NCBI GenBank assembly: GCA_943788145.1
Contig: CALSPD010000008.1
Coordinates: forward strand, 78,475 to 142,474
Source of the DNA: an uncultured Flavobacteriales bacterium
GTDB taxonomy: Bacteria > Bacteroidota > Bacteroidia > Flavobacteriales_G > Salibacteraceae
DNA: 64,000 nt
Direction: 5' to 3'
The notes under the pieces are model-generated. The model was not told the DNA's origin. It did not search any database and worked only from the letters and a program-made list of their open reading frames with translations. The translations under genes were made by a program, and so were the position numbers. Of the stretch, positions 17,269 to 26,667 are shown one piece after another. Positions within the stretch are counted from its first letter, which is position 1. Every line of letters begins with the position of its first letter.

Positions 17269-18387
17269 ATGGCAAAAACCGAAAAATCCAAAAAGGCTGA
17301 CAAGCCTACTGTGTTGACAGACAAATCCATGAAATTTCTTGAGGCCTACCTCAACAATGCTTCGCCAACTGGGTTTGAGTGGCCGGGCCAGCAACTTTGG
17401 TTGGATTATTTGAAGCCTTACATTGACGAGTATTTTGTGGATACCTACGGAACGGCTGTTGGGGTGATTAACCCAGAAGCGAAGTATAAAGTCGTGATTG
17501 AAGCACATGCCGATGAAATTTCTTGGTTTGTGCATTACATCACCGATGATGGAATGATATACGTAAAGCGAAATGGTGGTTCTGATCATCAGATTGCTCC
17601 ATCTAAACGCGTTTTGATTCATACGGACAAAGGCCGAGTAACGGCTGTTTTTGGCTGGCCAGCCATCCACGTGCGCAAGTCTGGAAAGGATGAGAAAATT
17701 CCTTCTACTACCAATATTTTCTTGGATTGCGGAGCTCGATCAAAAAAGGAAGTGGAAGAAATGGGCATTCATGTGGGATGTGTCATCACCTATCCCGATG
17801 AGTTCATGATTTTGAACAAAAACCATTTGGTTGGCCGCGCCCTCGACAATAGAATGGGTGGTTTTATGATAGCCGAAGTGGCTCGATTGCTCAAGGAGAA
17901 TAAAAAGAAATTGCCCTTTGGTTTGTATATCGTGAATGCCGTCCAAGAGGAAATAGGGCTTCGAGGAGCCGAAATGATCGTAGAGCGCATTCGGCCAAAC
18001 GTGGCCATTGTGACAGATGTTTGTCATGACACAACCACGCCAATGATGAATAAATTTGAGCAAGGTGATTTCAAATCAGGAGATGGCCCCGTGTTGAGTT
18101 ATGCACCAGCCGTTCAAAATAACTTGCTCAAGTTGATCATAAAAGCAGCTGAAGACAACGACATTAGTTTCCAACGAATGGCCGCATCGCGCTATACAGG
18201 AACGGACACAGATGCTTTCGCTTTTGGTGCTGGTGGAGTGGCTTCTGCACTTATTTCATTGCCGTTGCGCTATATGCATACAACCGTTGAAATGGTGCAC
18301 AAGGATGACGTTGAAAACGTGATTCGATTGATCTACAATTCGGTGTTGAGCATAGAGGATAACCACGATTTTAGGTACATCAAATAA
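17269..18387 (+). CDS. M42 family aminopeptidase
   Basis: This is a cytoplasmic, cobalt- or zinc-dependent aminopeptidase of the M42 (FrvX/glutamyl aminopeptidase, TET) family. The 372-residue length is normal. Metal and catalytic motifs are present: IEAHADEI (about 77-84), RALDNRMGG (about 189-197), QEEIGLRGA (about 227-235), VTDVCHD (about 246) and the late HTTVEMVH (about 338). Known TET peptidases form large dodecamers that degrade short peptides. No signal peptide is present; the N-terminus is Lys-rich (KTEKSKKADKPT). Confidence 0.95.
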   Translation: MAKTEKSKKADKPTVLTDKSMKFLEAYLNNASPTGFEWPGQQLWLDYLKPYIDEYFVDTYGTAVGVINPEAKYKVVIEAHADEISWFVHYITDDGMIYVKRNGGSDHQIAPSKRVLIHTDKGRVTAVFGWPAIHVRKSGKDEKIPSTTNIFLDCGARSKKEVEEMGIHVGCVITYPDEFMILNKNHLVGRALDNRMGGFMIAEVARLLKENKKKLPFGLYIVNAVQEEIGLRGAEMIVERIRPNVAIVTDVCHDTTTPMMNKFEQGDFKSGDGPVLSYAPAVQNNLLKLIIKAAEDNDISFQRMAASRYTGTDTDAFAFGAGGVASALISLPLRYMHTTVEMVHKDDVENVIRLIYNSVLSIEDNHDFRYIK

Positions 18388-18494
18388 AGACTCCGACTTT
18401 TTGACGCGCCTTCGGCCTTGGTCTTATGTTTGACTAAGGGCGAGCGCTGCATTTGCAGTCATTGATTTTCAAGTCATTAATAACCGTTAAAAAA

Positions 18495-18503
18495 TACCTT
18501 TGC
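18495..18503 (+). promoter_or_regulatory. Promoter -7 element for yidC
   Basis: TACCTTTGC exactly matches TAnnTTTGC and lies 61 bases before the yidC ATG. No good TTG is found at the usual distance. The bases just upstream (ATTAATAACCGTT) resemble the repeats ahead of the TonB receptor gene at 55.7 kb. Confidence 0.45.
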
Positions 18504-18563
18504 GCCCCGTTTACACCGTGCGATTATAGTTCGGTTTCGGTTGGTATTAAGAAGAACTAAGGA

Positions 18564-20459
18564 ATGGATAGGAATACGATTATAGGTTTACTGCTCATAG
18601 GGGCTATTTTAATTGGCTATAGCCTTTGGATGAAGCCAAATGCGGAACAGCAAGCTGCGGAGCAACAAGCCCAAGACAGCATTGCATTGGTTCAGGCAGA
18701 GGCGACTCTGAAAGTAGAAGAGGAGCTAGCAACATTTAGGGCTGAAGAAGACAGTGCAGTTGAAACTGTTGAGGTTGATTCGATTGAAATGGCACTTCGT
18801 GATTCGTTGGAGCGACTCACCCGTAAAAAGCAGTTTGGGTCTTTTGCGAGTGCAGCTGAAGGCGAAGAAGTATTACACGTATTGGAAAACGACTACGTGC
18901 GCTTGACGCTTTCAAATAAGGGTGCAGCTCCGGTGAGTGCCGAATTATTGAATTACGTCACCTTCGATTCGCTGCCGCTTTACCTATTCGATAACGAAAC
19001 ATCTTCTTTTGATTTCACCTTTTGGATCAACAATTCACAGGAATTAAACAGCCGCGATTTGTTTTTCGTACCGGTTGAAACGGCCATGAGCAGCAACTCG
19101 GCTGTTTATAGAATGTATGGCGAGGCACAGGATCAGTACATTGAGTTGACTTATACACTACCTGAAGGTGAAAGCTATATGGTTGACGCCAACATTCAGG
19201 TGGTTAATATGGATCCGTTGCTTCGAGCGAGCGAAGATCAATTTCAATTGAATTGGCAAATACATGCTCCCGTTCACGAGCGCAGCAGAAAGGCCGAGCA
19301 AGATGTGACTACCATCTATTACAAGTATATGGATGGCGAAATGGATTACATTTCAGCTACTAGTTTCGAGGCAGAAGATTTAGAAGCATCTACAAAATGG
19401 ATTTCCTTCAAGCAGCAATTTTTTAGCGCCACCATTATTGCCGAGCAGGGATTTAGCAAGGACAACGCCCAGATCGAAACCATTGAATTGGATGACCCTA
19501 GGTATACCGAAGGTTTTAGAGCGCAGTTGACCATGGATTTTGCGAATGAACGCGACCCTTCTTTCCCGATGAAGCTTTATTTAGGTCCAAATCATTATCA
19601 AACGCTAGCGGATTTGGATTTGGGTCTTGAAGATCAAATCGAGTTGGGTTGGACCATTTTTGGATGGGTAAACCGATGGTTGGTCATTCCTGTATTTAAC
19701 TTCCTAGATGAAAACACCGGGCTCGGTTACGGTATCATCATTTTGATATTGACCCTATTGATCAAGTTGTTGCTTTTCCCATTGACATGGAAGAACTACG
19801 TTTCAAGTGCTCGGATGAAGGCCTTAAAGCCCGAAATTGATGAGATCAACGAAAAAATGAAGGACAAGGACGCTGTTGCCAAACAACAAGCGACCATGAC
19901 GCTCTATCGGCAAGCAGGAGTGAATCCGATGGCGGGCTGCATTCCGATGGTATTGCAAATGCCAATACTCTACGCTATGTTTCGATTCTTCCCCGCCAGC
20001 ATTGAACTTAGGCAGCAAAGCTTCCTTTGGGCGAAAGATTTAAGCACATACGACTCCATTTATCAGCTTCCTTTTGACATTCCGATGTATGGCGATCACA
20101 TTAGCTTGTTCACGGTGTTGATGGCTATTTCCACCTTCTTTTATTCGAAGTACAACATGGACATGGCTGGAGGCGGTAACGCTCAAATGCCACAGATGAA
20201 AATGATGATCTATTTGATGCCCGTCATGCTGTTGGTCTTCTTTAATAACTACAGTTCAGGTTTGAGCTACTATTATTTCATGGCCAACGTGATGTCAATG
20301 GCGCAGCAATTCATCATAAAAAGATGGTTTATCGATGAAGATGCCATCCGAGCAAAAATTCAAGCCAATAAAAAGAAACCGAAGAAAACATCTGGTTTTC
20401 AAGCGCGGTTAGAGAAAATGGCAAAAGATCGAGGACTTCAAAATCCAAAGAAAAAATGA
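18564..20459 (+). CDS. yidC: Membrane protein insertase YidC
   Basis: YidC inserts and folds inner-membrane proteins, alone or with SecYEG. The 631-residue protein has the Gram-negative architecture: an N-terminal helix (NTIIGLLLIGAILIGYSLWM), a charged linker, a large periplasmic beta-sandwich domain (about 90-355), then the conserved membrane core. The core includes GYGIIILILTLLIKLLLFPLTWKNY, VNPMAGCIPMVLQMPILYAM and YYYFMANVMSMAQQFIIK. The C-terminal tail is strongly basic. A DUF6438 lipoprotein gene follows with a four-base overlap, an operon partner worth noting. Confidence 0.98.
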   Translation: MDRNTIIGLLLIGAILIGYSLWMKPNAEQQAAEQQAQDSIALVQAEATLKVEEELATFRAEEDSAVETVEVDSIEMALRDSLERLTRKKQFGSFASAAEGEEVLHVLENDYVRLTLSNKGAAPVSAELLNYVTFDSLPLYLFDNETSSFDFTFWINNSQELNSRDLFFVPVETAMSSNSAVYRMYGEAQDQYIELTYTLPEGESYMVDANIQVVNMDPLLRASEDQFQLNWQIHAPVHERSRKAEQDVTTIYYKYMDGEMDYISATSFEAEDLEASTKWISFKQQFFSATIIAEQGFSKDNAQIETIELDDPRYTEGFRAQLTMDFANERDPSFPMKLYLGPNHYQTLADLDLGLEDQIELGWTIFGWVNRWLVIPVFNFLDENTGLGYGIIILILTLLIKLLLFPLTWKNYVSSARMKALKPEIDEINEKMKDKDAVAKQQATMTLYRQAGVNPMAGCIPMVLQMPILYAMFRFFPASIELRQQSFLWAKDLSTYDSIYQLPFDIPMYGDHISLFTVLMAISTFFYSKYNMDMAGGGNAQMPQMKMMIYLMPVMLLVFFNNYSSGLSYYYFMANVMSMAQQFIIKRWFIDEDAIRAKIQANKKKPKKTSGFQARLEKMAKDRGLQNPKKK

Positions 20460-21076
20460 GAACAATGAAATTGATGTTGGTCGCAGTTATGGCGCTTGCC
20501 ATGTCTGCAGTGAGTTGTAAAAACTCAAAAAAGACGACAGATTCAACAGAAACGAACATTAAAGTTGAAAAAACTACCCAAGCTCCTGATGGAAACTCAG
20601 ATCGCAAAGAAGTGGCGGCAAAACCTCAAGAAGTGAAGCAAGAAGCCAAAGCTGAACGTCCGGCACCCAAATATCCTGATTCCTTGTTTTTTAGGATAGA
20701 GCGAACGCCCTGTTTTGGTCAATGTCCGACTTACACGGTCAACATATACTCCAGCGGATGGGCGCTGATGGAAGGAAAGCAGTTTTTTGATTACACAGGG
20801 TTTTACACTACTAAGTTTTCAGAAAGCGAATTGATCCAAATCGAGAAACTGGCCATGATGAACGGATTCCCAAAAATGGATCATGTTTATGATGCACCCG
20901 TGACAGATTTGCCTTCAACGACCACTATTGTTCAGTCTGAAAACATCAACCATTGGGTGTATAATCGAATGAATAGTCCGGATGAACTTCGCACATTCGA
21001 GCGAGAGATGGAGACGCGCATCAAGGATAAGCAATGGAAGCCCTACACCAAAAACGGTGTTCCAAAAGGGGAGTAA
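20456..21076 (+). CDS. DUF6438 domain lipoprotein
   Basis: The 206-residue predicted lipoprotein has a signal peptide ending in a lipobox-like segment (AMSAVSCKNS). A lysine- and glutamate-rich linker (KPQEVKQEAKAERP) leads to a C-terminal domain with FFRIERTPCFGQCPTYTVNIYS, the hallmark of DUF6438 with two conserved Cys in a CxxxC arrangement. Its start overlaps the yidC stop (ATGA), so it is translated together with yidC; an internal ATG at 20465 is also possible. No biochemical function is known for the domain. Confidence 0.85.
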   Translation: MRTMKLMLVAVMALAMSAVSCKNSKKTTDSTETNIKVEKTTQAPDGNSDRKEVAAKPQEVKQEAKAERPAPKYPDSLFFRIERTPCFGQCPTYTVNIYSSGWALMEGKQFFDYTGFYTTKFSESELIQIEKLAMMNGFPKMDHVYDAPVTDLPSTTTIVQSENINHWVYNRMNSPDELRTFEREMETRIKDKQWKPYTKNGVPKGE

Positions 21077-21177
21077 TTGACTTTATATCGCCAGAAAAGT
21101 TCAGCGTTTTTTCTTTCGCTTAACTTATCCTAGTTTAGACAACCAATTCAGGACATATTCGTTCTGTTAAAGAGTCT

Positions 21178-24100
21178 ATGAATCAGTCCAATAAGTTTCG
21201 AGTTATGTTTCGGGTTTTGCCCCTATTTCTTATGCTTTTGCTGGCATTCAAATTAGACGCTCAGAACTATTTTGACCATTGGGCCTTTGGCACGAATGTC
21301 CACATTGATTTCACGAGTGGGACACCTTCCGTTTCGTGCAACACATCCATCAATTCCTCAGAGGCAGCAGCTGTTTGGAGCAATCCCGTAACAGGCGATT
21401 TTATTGCGTATACAAGCGGAACAACAGTTTATAACGGCCAAACCCACAATGTCTTAGCTAACGGAACGGGGTTGATTGCCAATGCATCTTCTATTGAATC
21501 GGCTTTGATTTTACCAAAGCCAGGCGCGTCCATTGATGAGTTTTACATTTTCCACAATAACATCACCAACACCTATTGGTCTGAAGCGGATATTTCACAA
21601 GGAACAAATGGGACGGTTGGTTCAAAGAATAATTTTCTAGCCGCTTCTGGTTCCGAACGTTGTGGAACGGTACCGCACGGAACGCTATGCCCCGCTTATT
21701 GGGTTATGATAAGCAAAGGCGTGAATGACTCGGTTGCGGCCTATTTGGTTGATACGAATGGCATAAGTTCTACACCTGTTGTTTCTGCAACAGGAATAAC
21801 TGGGGGAAATGCCCGTGGAAACATTGTTTTCTCTGAAGATCGAACCATGGTTGGAATGAGCGTAGAGAACAAGGGTATGTATGTTGCGCCCTTCAATAAC
21901 AATACGGGCCAAACGGGCACTTGGGTGAAAATTGGAACAACAACCAATGGATTTGGATCGGCTTTTTCACCTGATGGCACTAAAGTTTATTACACCAGTG
22001 GATACGGTCAAAATGTATATCAGTATAACTTTTCTAACACCACAGAAACTTATTTAGGCGGCTCAGGACTCAGCTATCTTGCGCTAGCGCCTGATGGTAA
22101 AATTTACATTTCGAAATACGGTCAGCAAACGCTGGGTGTAATCAATTCGCCAAACCTAGCTGGCACGGCCTCAAGTTTTCAAATTTCTGGGCTTACCATT
22201 AGCGGCCCTTCCACCTGCGTTTGCCGTTGGGGTTTGCCAAATCCATTTCATGTGGACATCGGATATACGCCAAGTCATCCAGATACCATAACGCTTTGTC
22301 CGGGTGAAGACACGCTATACACGTCATTGGTTTCGGGCGATTCCTTTCTTTGGAATACAGGAGCAACAACACAGTCCATTTTACTCGATTCGCAAGGTTT
22401 ATATTACGCTACCATTGGATTTGGAGACTGCGCAAGCTTCGATTCGGTTTATCTACAATACGTTTCGGATGTAGAGATTTCGGCTAATACGGTATGCCAG
22501 TCAGATACGACCATTTTCAGTCATTATACGGCCATGCCCGTGTCGAATATCAGTTCATATCTGTGGAACTTTGGAGATGGGTCAACATCTACTTTGCCAA
22601 ATCCTTGGCACCTATATAACATTGGCGATACGTTTAATGTGACGCTGAGCGTGACAACCAATTCGGGTTGTGTGCTCGATACCAATTTGGAAGTGGTCGT
22701 TCATCCAAATCCAATTCCTGAATTTAGTTTCGAAAATGTATGTGATGGCAATTATGTGACTTTTCAGGATGATGCCATTGAAGGAAGTGCAGCTATCATC
22801 GCCCGGTCTTGGGATGTAACAAACAATGGGACTACAGAATACGCAAATTCAAATCCATCGCATCTATATTCCACCTTTGGTCAATACGCAGTTGAATTCA
22901 AAGTGGAAGACGCGCTTGGATGCATTGACTCTATGGTTAAGTTGGTGTTTATCCATCCAAATCCAGTCGCTGAGTTTTCGGTGGAAAATGAATGCCTTCA
23001 TGTGATTCATGCATTTGCTGACAGCAGCGATGTGGCGCTTGGAAACATAACACAATGGAACTGGACTTTTGGAGATGGTCAATCGAGTTCAATAGCCTCG
23101 CCCGATCATCTTTATGCCACGGCAGGTTCCAAGTTCGTTACCTTAACCGTGACTTCCGATAGCGGATGTGTCGATGCGAAAACCAAGAATACCCAAGTGT
23201 ATCATCTACCTATTGCAAGTTTCCATGCCGATTCTACCTGCGAAAACTTAGGCGTGATTTTCAATGAAAACAGTACTTCGCAAAGCGGATCTATCACTCA
23301 ATTCTTTTGGGAGTTTGGAGATGGAAGCAATGCTGCCGCTCAGTCGCCCATTCATGACTATGCTGGTCCGGGATTGTACGATGTGGATCATGTCGTCATT
23401 TCCAATTATGGCTGCATAGACAGTATTTCCCATCAAGTTAGAATCTTACCCGCACCGAATACCGCTTTTGGTTGTTTGAATAAAGTTTGTCAAGGCGATC
23501 CTTTGCCCTTCTATGACCAAAGTGTGATTGCAAACGTTACTCCGGGGGGCGATCAGATTGTTAGCTGGGATTGGCAGTTGAATGGAAATTTCTTTTCATC
23601 CGACACAAACCCTGTATATCAAACTTCAGCTTTTGAAAGCTTCCATGTGAAACTGACTACTACGTCAAATTATGGTTGCACTACATTTTCTGAAAATGTG
23701 GCTCAAATATTCCCCACGCCTAAGGCGCTGTTGGAACGAGAGCCGGCATGCCAGTTGGCTCCATCGAAGTTTTCCAGCTTGAGTACCATTCCAGCCGGAC
23801 TGGTATCAGAGTGGTTGTGGGATTTTGGTGATGGAAGTTTTTCAACGGTAGAAAACCCAGAACATAGTTATCAATGGCCCGGTCAATTCCCCATCGAATT
23901 GGCTATTTCATCCAATAAAGGTTGTGTGGATACGGTGCGTGGTTCCATTTTGATTCCAGAAACACCAAAAGTTAATTTTGATGTAGATCCAACGATTGGG
24001 TGCACAGATTTGCACGTTTTGTTTAAAAATCAAAGCGCAATTGACGAGGGCGGATTGAGCTATCAATGGTATGTGAATGATAGAATCATATCAACGGAGC

Positions 24101-24753
24101 GAAACCCCTCAGAATGGCTAACAAATGACACCTTAGCTCCATTGTTGTATTCAGTGAAGCTGTCCGTTTCATCCGATCTAGGTTGTGCTGCTTCGAAGTT
24201 GAAAACAGATTTGATCACAGTGTTTCCCAAGCCTAAAGCAAAATTCACATATGATTTTGATGATTTTGCCATGTTCGACCCGAGTGTCGAATTCAGCAAT
24301 AATTCAGAACAAGGAATTCGTTGGTCATGGAATTTTGGTGACGGTGCAAAGAGCTCAGATTTTGCTCCACAGCACTTCTATGAAAAACACGGGAAATACG
24401 CGATAAGCTTGACAACGTGGAACACTTATAATTGTCCTGATTCTACGCACGATATCATCGTCATTGATCCAATAACACAGTTATATGTTCCAACAGCTTT
24501 CACTCCGAATGGCGATGGCGATAATGACTTTTGGGGCGTAAAGGGCTTCAACGAAGGAAACCGATTCAATATCAAGATTTGGGATAGGTGGGGCCACCTT
24601 GTGTATGAATCGAGTGAAATGGATTTTTCATGGAATGGCTACATGTCAAATGGCGAGCTAGCACCGATAGGCACCTATGCTTATGTCATCAATTTTGAGA
24701 CATCGGAGCTCGAAGTGAAAGAAATTACGGGGCAGTTTTCACTGCTTCAGTAA
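21178..24753 (+). CDS. Large secreted PKD-repeat protein with T9SS type B sorting domain
   Basis: The 1191-residue exported protein has a signal peptide ending near KLDAQ. The N-terminal 360 residues look like a beta-propeller-type region (AFSPDGTKVYYTSG, LALAPDGKIYISKYG). About eight tandem PKD-like domains follow, several with the WNFGDGS/WDFGDGS core and the Asp-Gly turn. The C-terminal 90 residues (PTAFTPNGDGDNDFWGVKG, IKIWDRWGHLVYESSE) are the type B, gliding-motility-associated sorting domain used for T9SS secretion. I infer a surface or released adhesin-like protein. Its last 29 bases overlap the convergent EI24 gene. Confidence 0.92.
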   Translation: MNQSNKFRVMFRVLPLFLMLLLAFKLDAQNYFDHWAFGTNVHIDFTSGTPSVSCNTSINSSEAAAVWSNPVTGDFIAYTSGTTVYNGQTHNVLANGTGLIANASSIESALILPKPGASIDEFYIFHNNITNTYWSEADISQGTNGTVGSKNNFLAASGSERCGTVPHGTLCPAYWVMISKGVNDSVAAYLVDTNGISSTPVVSATGITGGNARGNIVFSEDRTMVGMSVENKGMYVAPFNNNTGQTGTWVKIGTTTNGFGSAFSPDGTKVYYTSGYGQNVYQYNFSNTTETYLGGSGLSYLALAPDGKIYISKYGQQTLGVINSPNLAGTASSFQISGLTISGPSTCVCRWGLPNPFHVDIGYTPSHPDTITLCPGEDTLYTSLVSGDSFLWNTGATTQSILLDSQGLYYATIGFGDCASFDSVYLQYVSDVEISANTVCQSDTTIFSHYTAMPVSNISSYLWNFGDGSTSTLPNPWHLYNIGDTFNVTLSVTTNSGCVLDTNLEVVVHPNPIPEFSFENVCDGNYVTFQDDAIEGSAAIIARSWDVTNNGTTEYANSNPSHLYSTFGQYAVEFKVEDALGCIDSMVKLVFIHPNPVAEFSVENECLHVIHAFADSSDVALGNITQWNWTFGDGQSSSIASPDHLYATAGSKFVTLTVTSDSGCVDAKTKNTQVYHLPIASFHADSTCENLGVIFNENSTSQSGSITQFFWEFGDGSNAAAQSPIHDYAGPGLYDVDHVVISNYGCIDSISHQVRILPAPNTAFGCLNKVCQGDPLPFYDQSVIANVTPGGDQIVSWDWQLNGNFFSSDTNPVYQTSAFESFHVKLTTTSNYGCTTFSENVAQIFPTPKALLEREPACQLAPSKFSSLSTIPAGLVSEWLWDFGDGSFSTVENPEHSYQWPGQFPIELAISSNKGCVDTVRGSILIPETPKVNFDVDPTIGCTDLHVLFKNQSAIDEGGLSYQWYVNDRIISTERNPSEWLTNDTLAPLLYSVKLSVSSDLGCAASKLKTDLITVFPKPKAKFTYDFDDFAMFDPSVEFSNNSEQGIRWSWNFGDGAKSSDFAPQHFYEKHGKYAISLTTWNTYNCPDSTHDIIVIDPITQLYVPTAFTPNGDGDNDFWGVKGFNEGNRFNIKIWDRWGHLVYESSEMDFSWNGYMSNGELAPIGTYAYVINFETSELEVKEITGQFSLLQ

Positions 24754-25498
24754 CTGGTTTTTCAAGCGCTAGCGTTGCAGAAACCGTGGCGAATAAGGCC
24801 ATAAAGCCCGATGTCATTGGTCCGAAAAAAGGTATGAGCATCCAAGCTGTAAATGGCATTCCTATGCCAATCGTCTTCCATTTTTTACTCCAAACAAATT
24901 TTCCGCTCTCCGAAGCTGAAATATGCATCCGCTCTAACGAGTAATCCATGAAACTAAAGCCGTAGAAATAGGCGTTGATGAAGAACATGAGAAAGGGAGC
25001 GGCAAATCCAGCTATGGGCACAAAGCCAAGCGCAAAACACCCTATCGTCAAGATCAATTGGATCAAGCCATTTTTTAAAGCAAGTTTAATGGCTCGCCAT
25101 AAGTCTCGAAAGAAAACGGAAATCTTAAAGTCTGGCACGTTCGCGCCAACTGCTGTCGCAACGTTTTCACTTACTATCGTTAGTAAGGGCGACATGATTA
25201 AGAGTATGATGGAGCCGCCAACAAAGGTCATGATGAAATACAACATGATCCGAAGGATGATCCAGAGAAGGGCGTAGAGGATTTTTCCAATTATGCCGCT
25301 TAGGTCGTTAAGCCAATCGATGGACTCCATCCAGTTGGTGAGTCCCATACTCAGGAAGTCAGTAGCCCAACTTGTGAGCGAAAGCCCACCATAAATAACC
25401 AAAGCGGTAACAATCAGCGGAAACCAAAGCAGCCACAACAATCCATTTTGTTTTAGAAAGCGAAAAGACGCGATGTATGCTTGAAATGCCTTAGCCAT
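24725..25498 (-). CDS. EI24/CysZ-like membrane protein
   Basis: This is a 257-residue polytopic membrane protein of the EI24 family, which includes CysZ, a sulfate uptake protein in proteobacteria. Features are the N-terminal AFQAYIASFRFLKQNGLLWLLWFPL, the central GGSIILLIMSPLLTIVSENVA with its following linker, and four to five hydrophobic segments. It starts nine bases after the Crp/Fnr gene, so it belongs to the rhodanese-crp operon. That context makes a sulfur-related transport role plausible, but family membership alone does not prove it. Confidence 0.8.
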   Translation of the reverse strand: MAKAFQAYIASFRFLKQNGLLWLLWFPLIVTALVIYGGLSLTSWATDFLSMGLTNWMESIDWLNDLSGIIGKILYALLWIILRIMLYFIMTFVGGSIILLIMSPLLTIVSENVATAVGANVPDFKISVFFRDLWRAIKLALKNGLIQLILTIGCFALGFVPIAGFAAPFLMFFINAYFYGFSFMDYSLERMHISASESGKFVWSKKWKTIGIGMPFTAWMLIPFFGPMTSGFMALFATVSATLALEKPVTEAVKTAP

Positions 25499-25507
25499 TA
25501 TTAATTT

Positions 25508-26155
25508 CTAAGCAAAAAGTAATCGTAAGTCGATCTGATTGCGATGAAGCTCAAGCATGCCTTTTTGCTCCATCTTTTTGAGCAAGCGAGAAATGACTTC
25601 ACGCGATGTGCTTAAGTCATCCGCAATGTCTTGATGGGTGACGGACAAAATTTTCGAGTCAAGTGTTTCTGCTTGTTTCTTTAAATAGAACTCTAAACGC
25701 TCGTCCATAGCTTTGAAAGCAATGGCATCGATGACCGTTAAAAGCTCTTCAAATCGCGTGCGATAGGTCTCTATTACGAAGTAATACCACGAGCGATATT
25801 CCAACATGAGCGCGTCCATTTTGTCGATGGGTACGAGGATGACGGAAGTGTCTGTCATGGCCTTCGCCATCACTTCGGATGTTTTTTGCTGCGAGGCGCA
25901 AACCATGCTCAATGCACAGGCGTTCCCTGGTTCGATGTAGTAAACAAAAAATTCGCCTCCATCTTCACCCTCACGATACAGCTTGACCATGCCATCAACA
26001 ATGAGCATGGTCGATTTAATGTATTGGCCAGTCCGCATGAGTTCGTCACCTTCTTGAAAGGTTTTAAGCGAACCAATTTCGGATAGAATATCGATTAACT
26101 CAGATTCAAATGCGGGAAAGCGGTCGTGAAGTAGTTCCTTGATTTCGGTGTTCAT
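25508..26155 (-). CDS. Crp/Fnr family transcriptional regulator
   Basis: The 215-residue protein has an N-terminal cyclic-nucleotide-binding fold (about 20-125: FQEGDELMRTGQYIKSTMLIV, then EFFVYYIEPGNACAL). A dimerisation helix and a winged helix-turn-helix follow (VTHQDIADDLSTSREVISRLLKKMEQ, about 167-192). The N-terminal four-Cys cluster of FNR is absent, so it is not an Fe-S oxygen sensor of the classical type. Two Cys (near 80-90, NACALSMVCAS) are close together and could sense sulfur species; that is speculation. It sits directly after a rhodanese gene in a sulfur cluster and is the natural candidate regulator. Confidence 0.93.
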   Translation of the reverse strand: MNTEIKELLHDRFPAFESELIDILSEIGSLKTFQEGDELMRTGQYIKSTMLIVDGMVKLYREGEDGGEFFVYYIEPGNACALSMVCASQQKTSEVMAKAMTDTSVILVPIDKMDALMLEYRSWYYFVIETYRTRFEELLTVIDAIAFKAMDERLEFYLKKQAETLDSKILSVTHQDIADDLSTSREVISRLLKKMEQKGMLELHRNQIDLRLLFA

Positions 26156-26164
26156 TCGATTGGT

Positions 26165-26539
26165 TTATTCTTCCCATTGCTCATAACCTCGTTGGAGGTT
26201 GTAAACAATCTTAAATCCTTTCTCCTGCATGATTTCTTGGGCGGTTTTGCTTCTTCCACCCGCTGCGCAGTAAACCAATACTGGTTTTTCCTTATCGAGT
26301 GTTTCCAGTTGCTTATCAAATGCAGGTTTAGAAATATCCATTTGTACGGCTCCTGTAATCATTCCGCGAGCCACTTCCGCATTTTGACGTACGTCAACAA
26401 TTTGTAGGTTGTGGTCGGCTGCCATCAGGTTTTTTGCTTCTTCGCTGGAAACGTCCTTAAACGTGCCACCTTTAGAATCAGTTTGTGCGGTGCAAGAAAG
26501 TAGGAGGGTTGAGAAGAGAAAGGAGGCTAATATTTTCAT
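26165..26539 (-). CDS. Rhodanese-domain lipoprotein
   Basis: The single-domain rhodanese has 124 residues. A signal peptide with lipobox (TLLLSC, Cys16) predicts anchoring on the outer face of the inner membrane or on the outer membrane. The rhodanese core contains LQIVDVRQNAEVARG and the active-site loop VYCAAGGRS with Cys91, so sulfur-transfer activity is plausible. It is the first gene of a rhodanese-crp-EI24 operon, nine bases ahead of crp. Substrate is unknown; persulfide handling is inferred from neighbours. Confidence 0.9.
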   Translation of the reverse strand: MKILASFLFSTLLLSCTAQTDSKGGTFKDVSSEEAKNLMAADHNLQIVDVRQNAEVARGMITGAVQMDISKPAFDKQLETLDKEKPVLVYCAAGGRSKTAQEIMQEKGFKIVYNLQRGYEQWEE

Positions 26540-26557
26540 AGTCTATGTTGTTTGGAA

Positions 26558-26571
26558 ATCGGTTTACAATG
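26558..26571 (-). promoter_or_regulatory. Shared motif upstream of the rhodanese-crp operon
   Basis: ATCGGTTTACAATG lies 19 bases upstream of the rhodanese ATG. A near-copy (ATCGGTTACAATG) occurs upstream of the CstB-like gene at 28146. This suggests a common regulatory site within the cluster. Confidence 0.35.
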
Positions 26572-26618
26572 TTATCGTTTTTTTAATCGAAAATCTGGAT
26601 CAAGCTTGCGATGAAAGC

Positions 26619-26652
26619 AATAATCCCAAGGCAAGACTGCCTCGGGATTATT
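26619..26652 (-). terminator. Hairpin after the CstB-like gene
   Basis: Arms AATAATCCCAAGGCA and TGCCTCGGGATTATT pair over 15 positions with one mismatch, around a four-base loop. The hairpin lies 15 bases past the stop of the minus-strand CstB-like gene. The T tract on the minus strand is weak, so termination may be partial and allow read-through into the rhodanese-crp genes. Confidence 0.65.
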
Positions 26653-26667
26653 ATCACCAACACACCA

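Noticed and set aside
18388-18563. CTGCAttTGCAG hairpin before yidC as a terminator
   Set aside because: The arms are only five bases and no T tract follows.
21178-24753. Repeated nucleotide blocks suggesting a repeat array
   Set aside because: The repeats are degenerate PKD domain codons within one reading frame, not a CRISPR or tandem DNA repeat.
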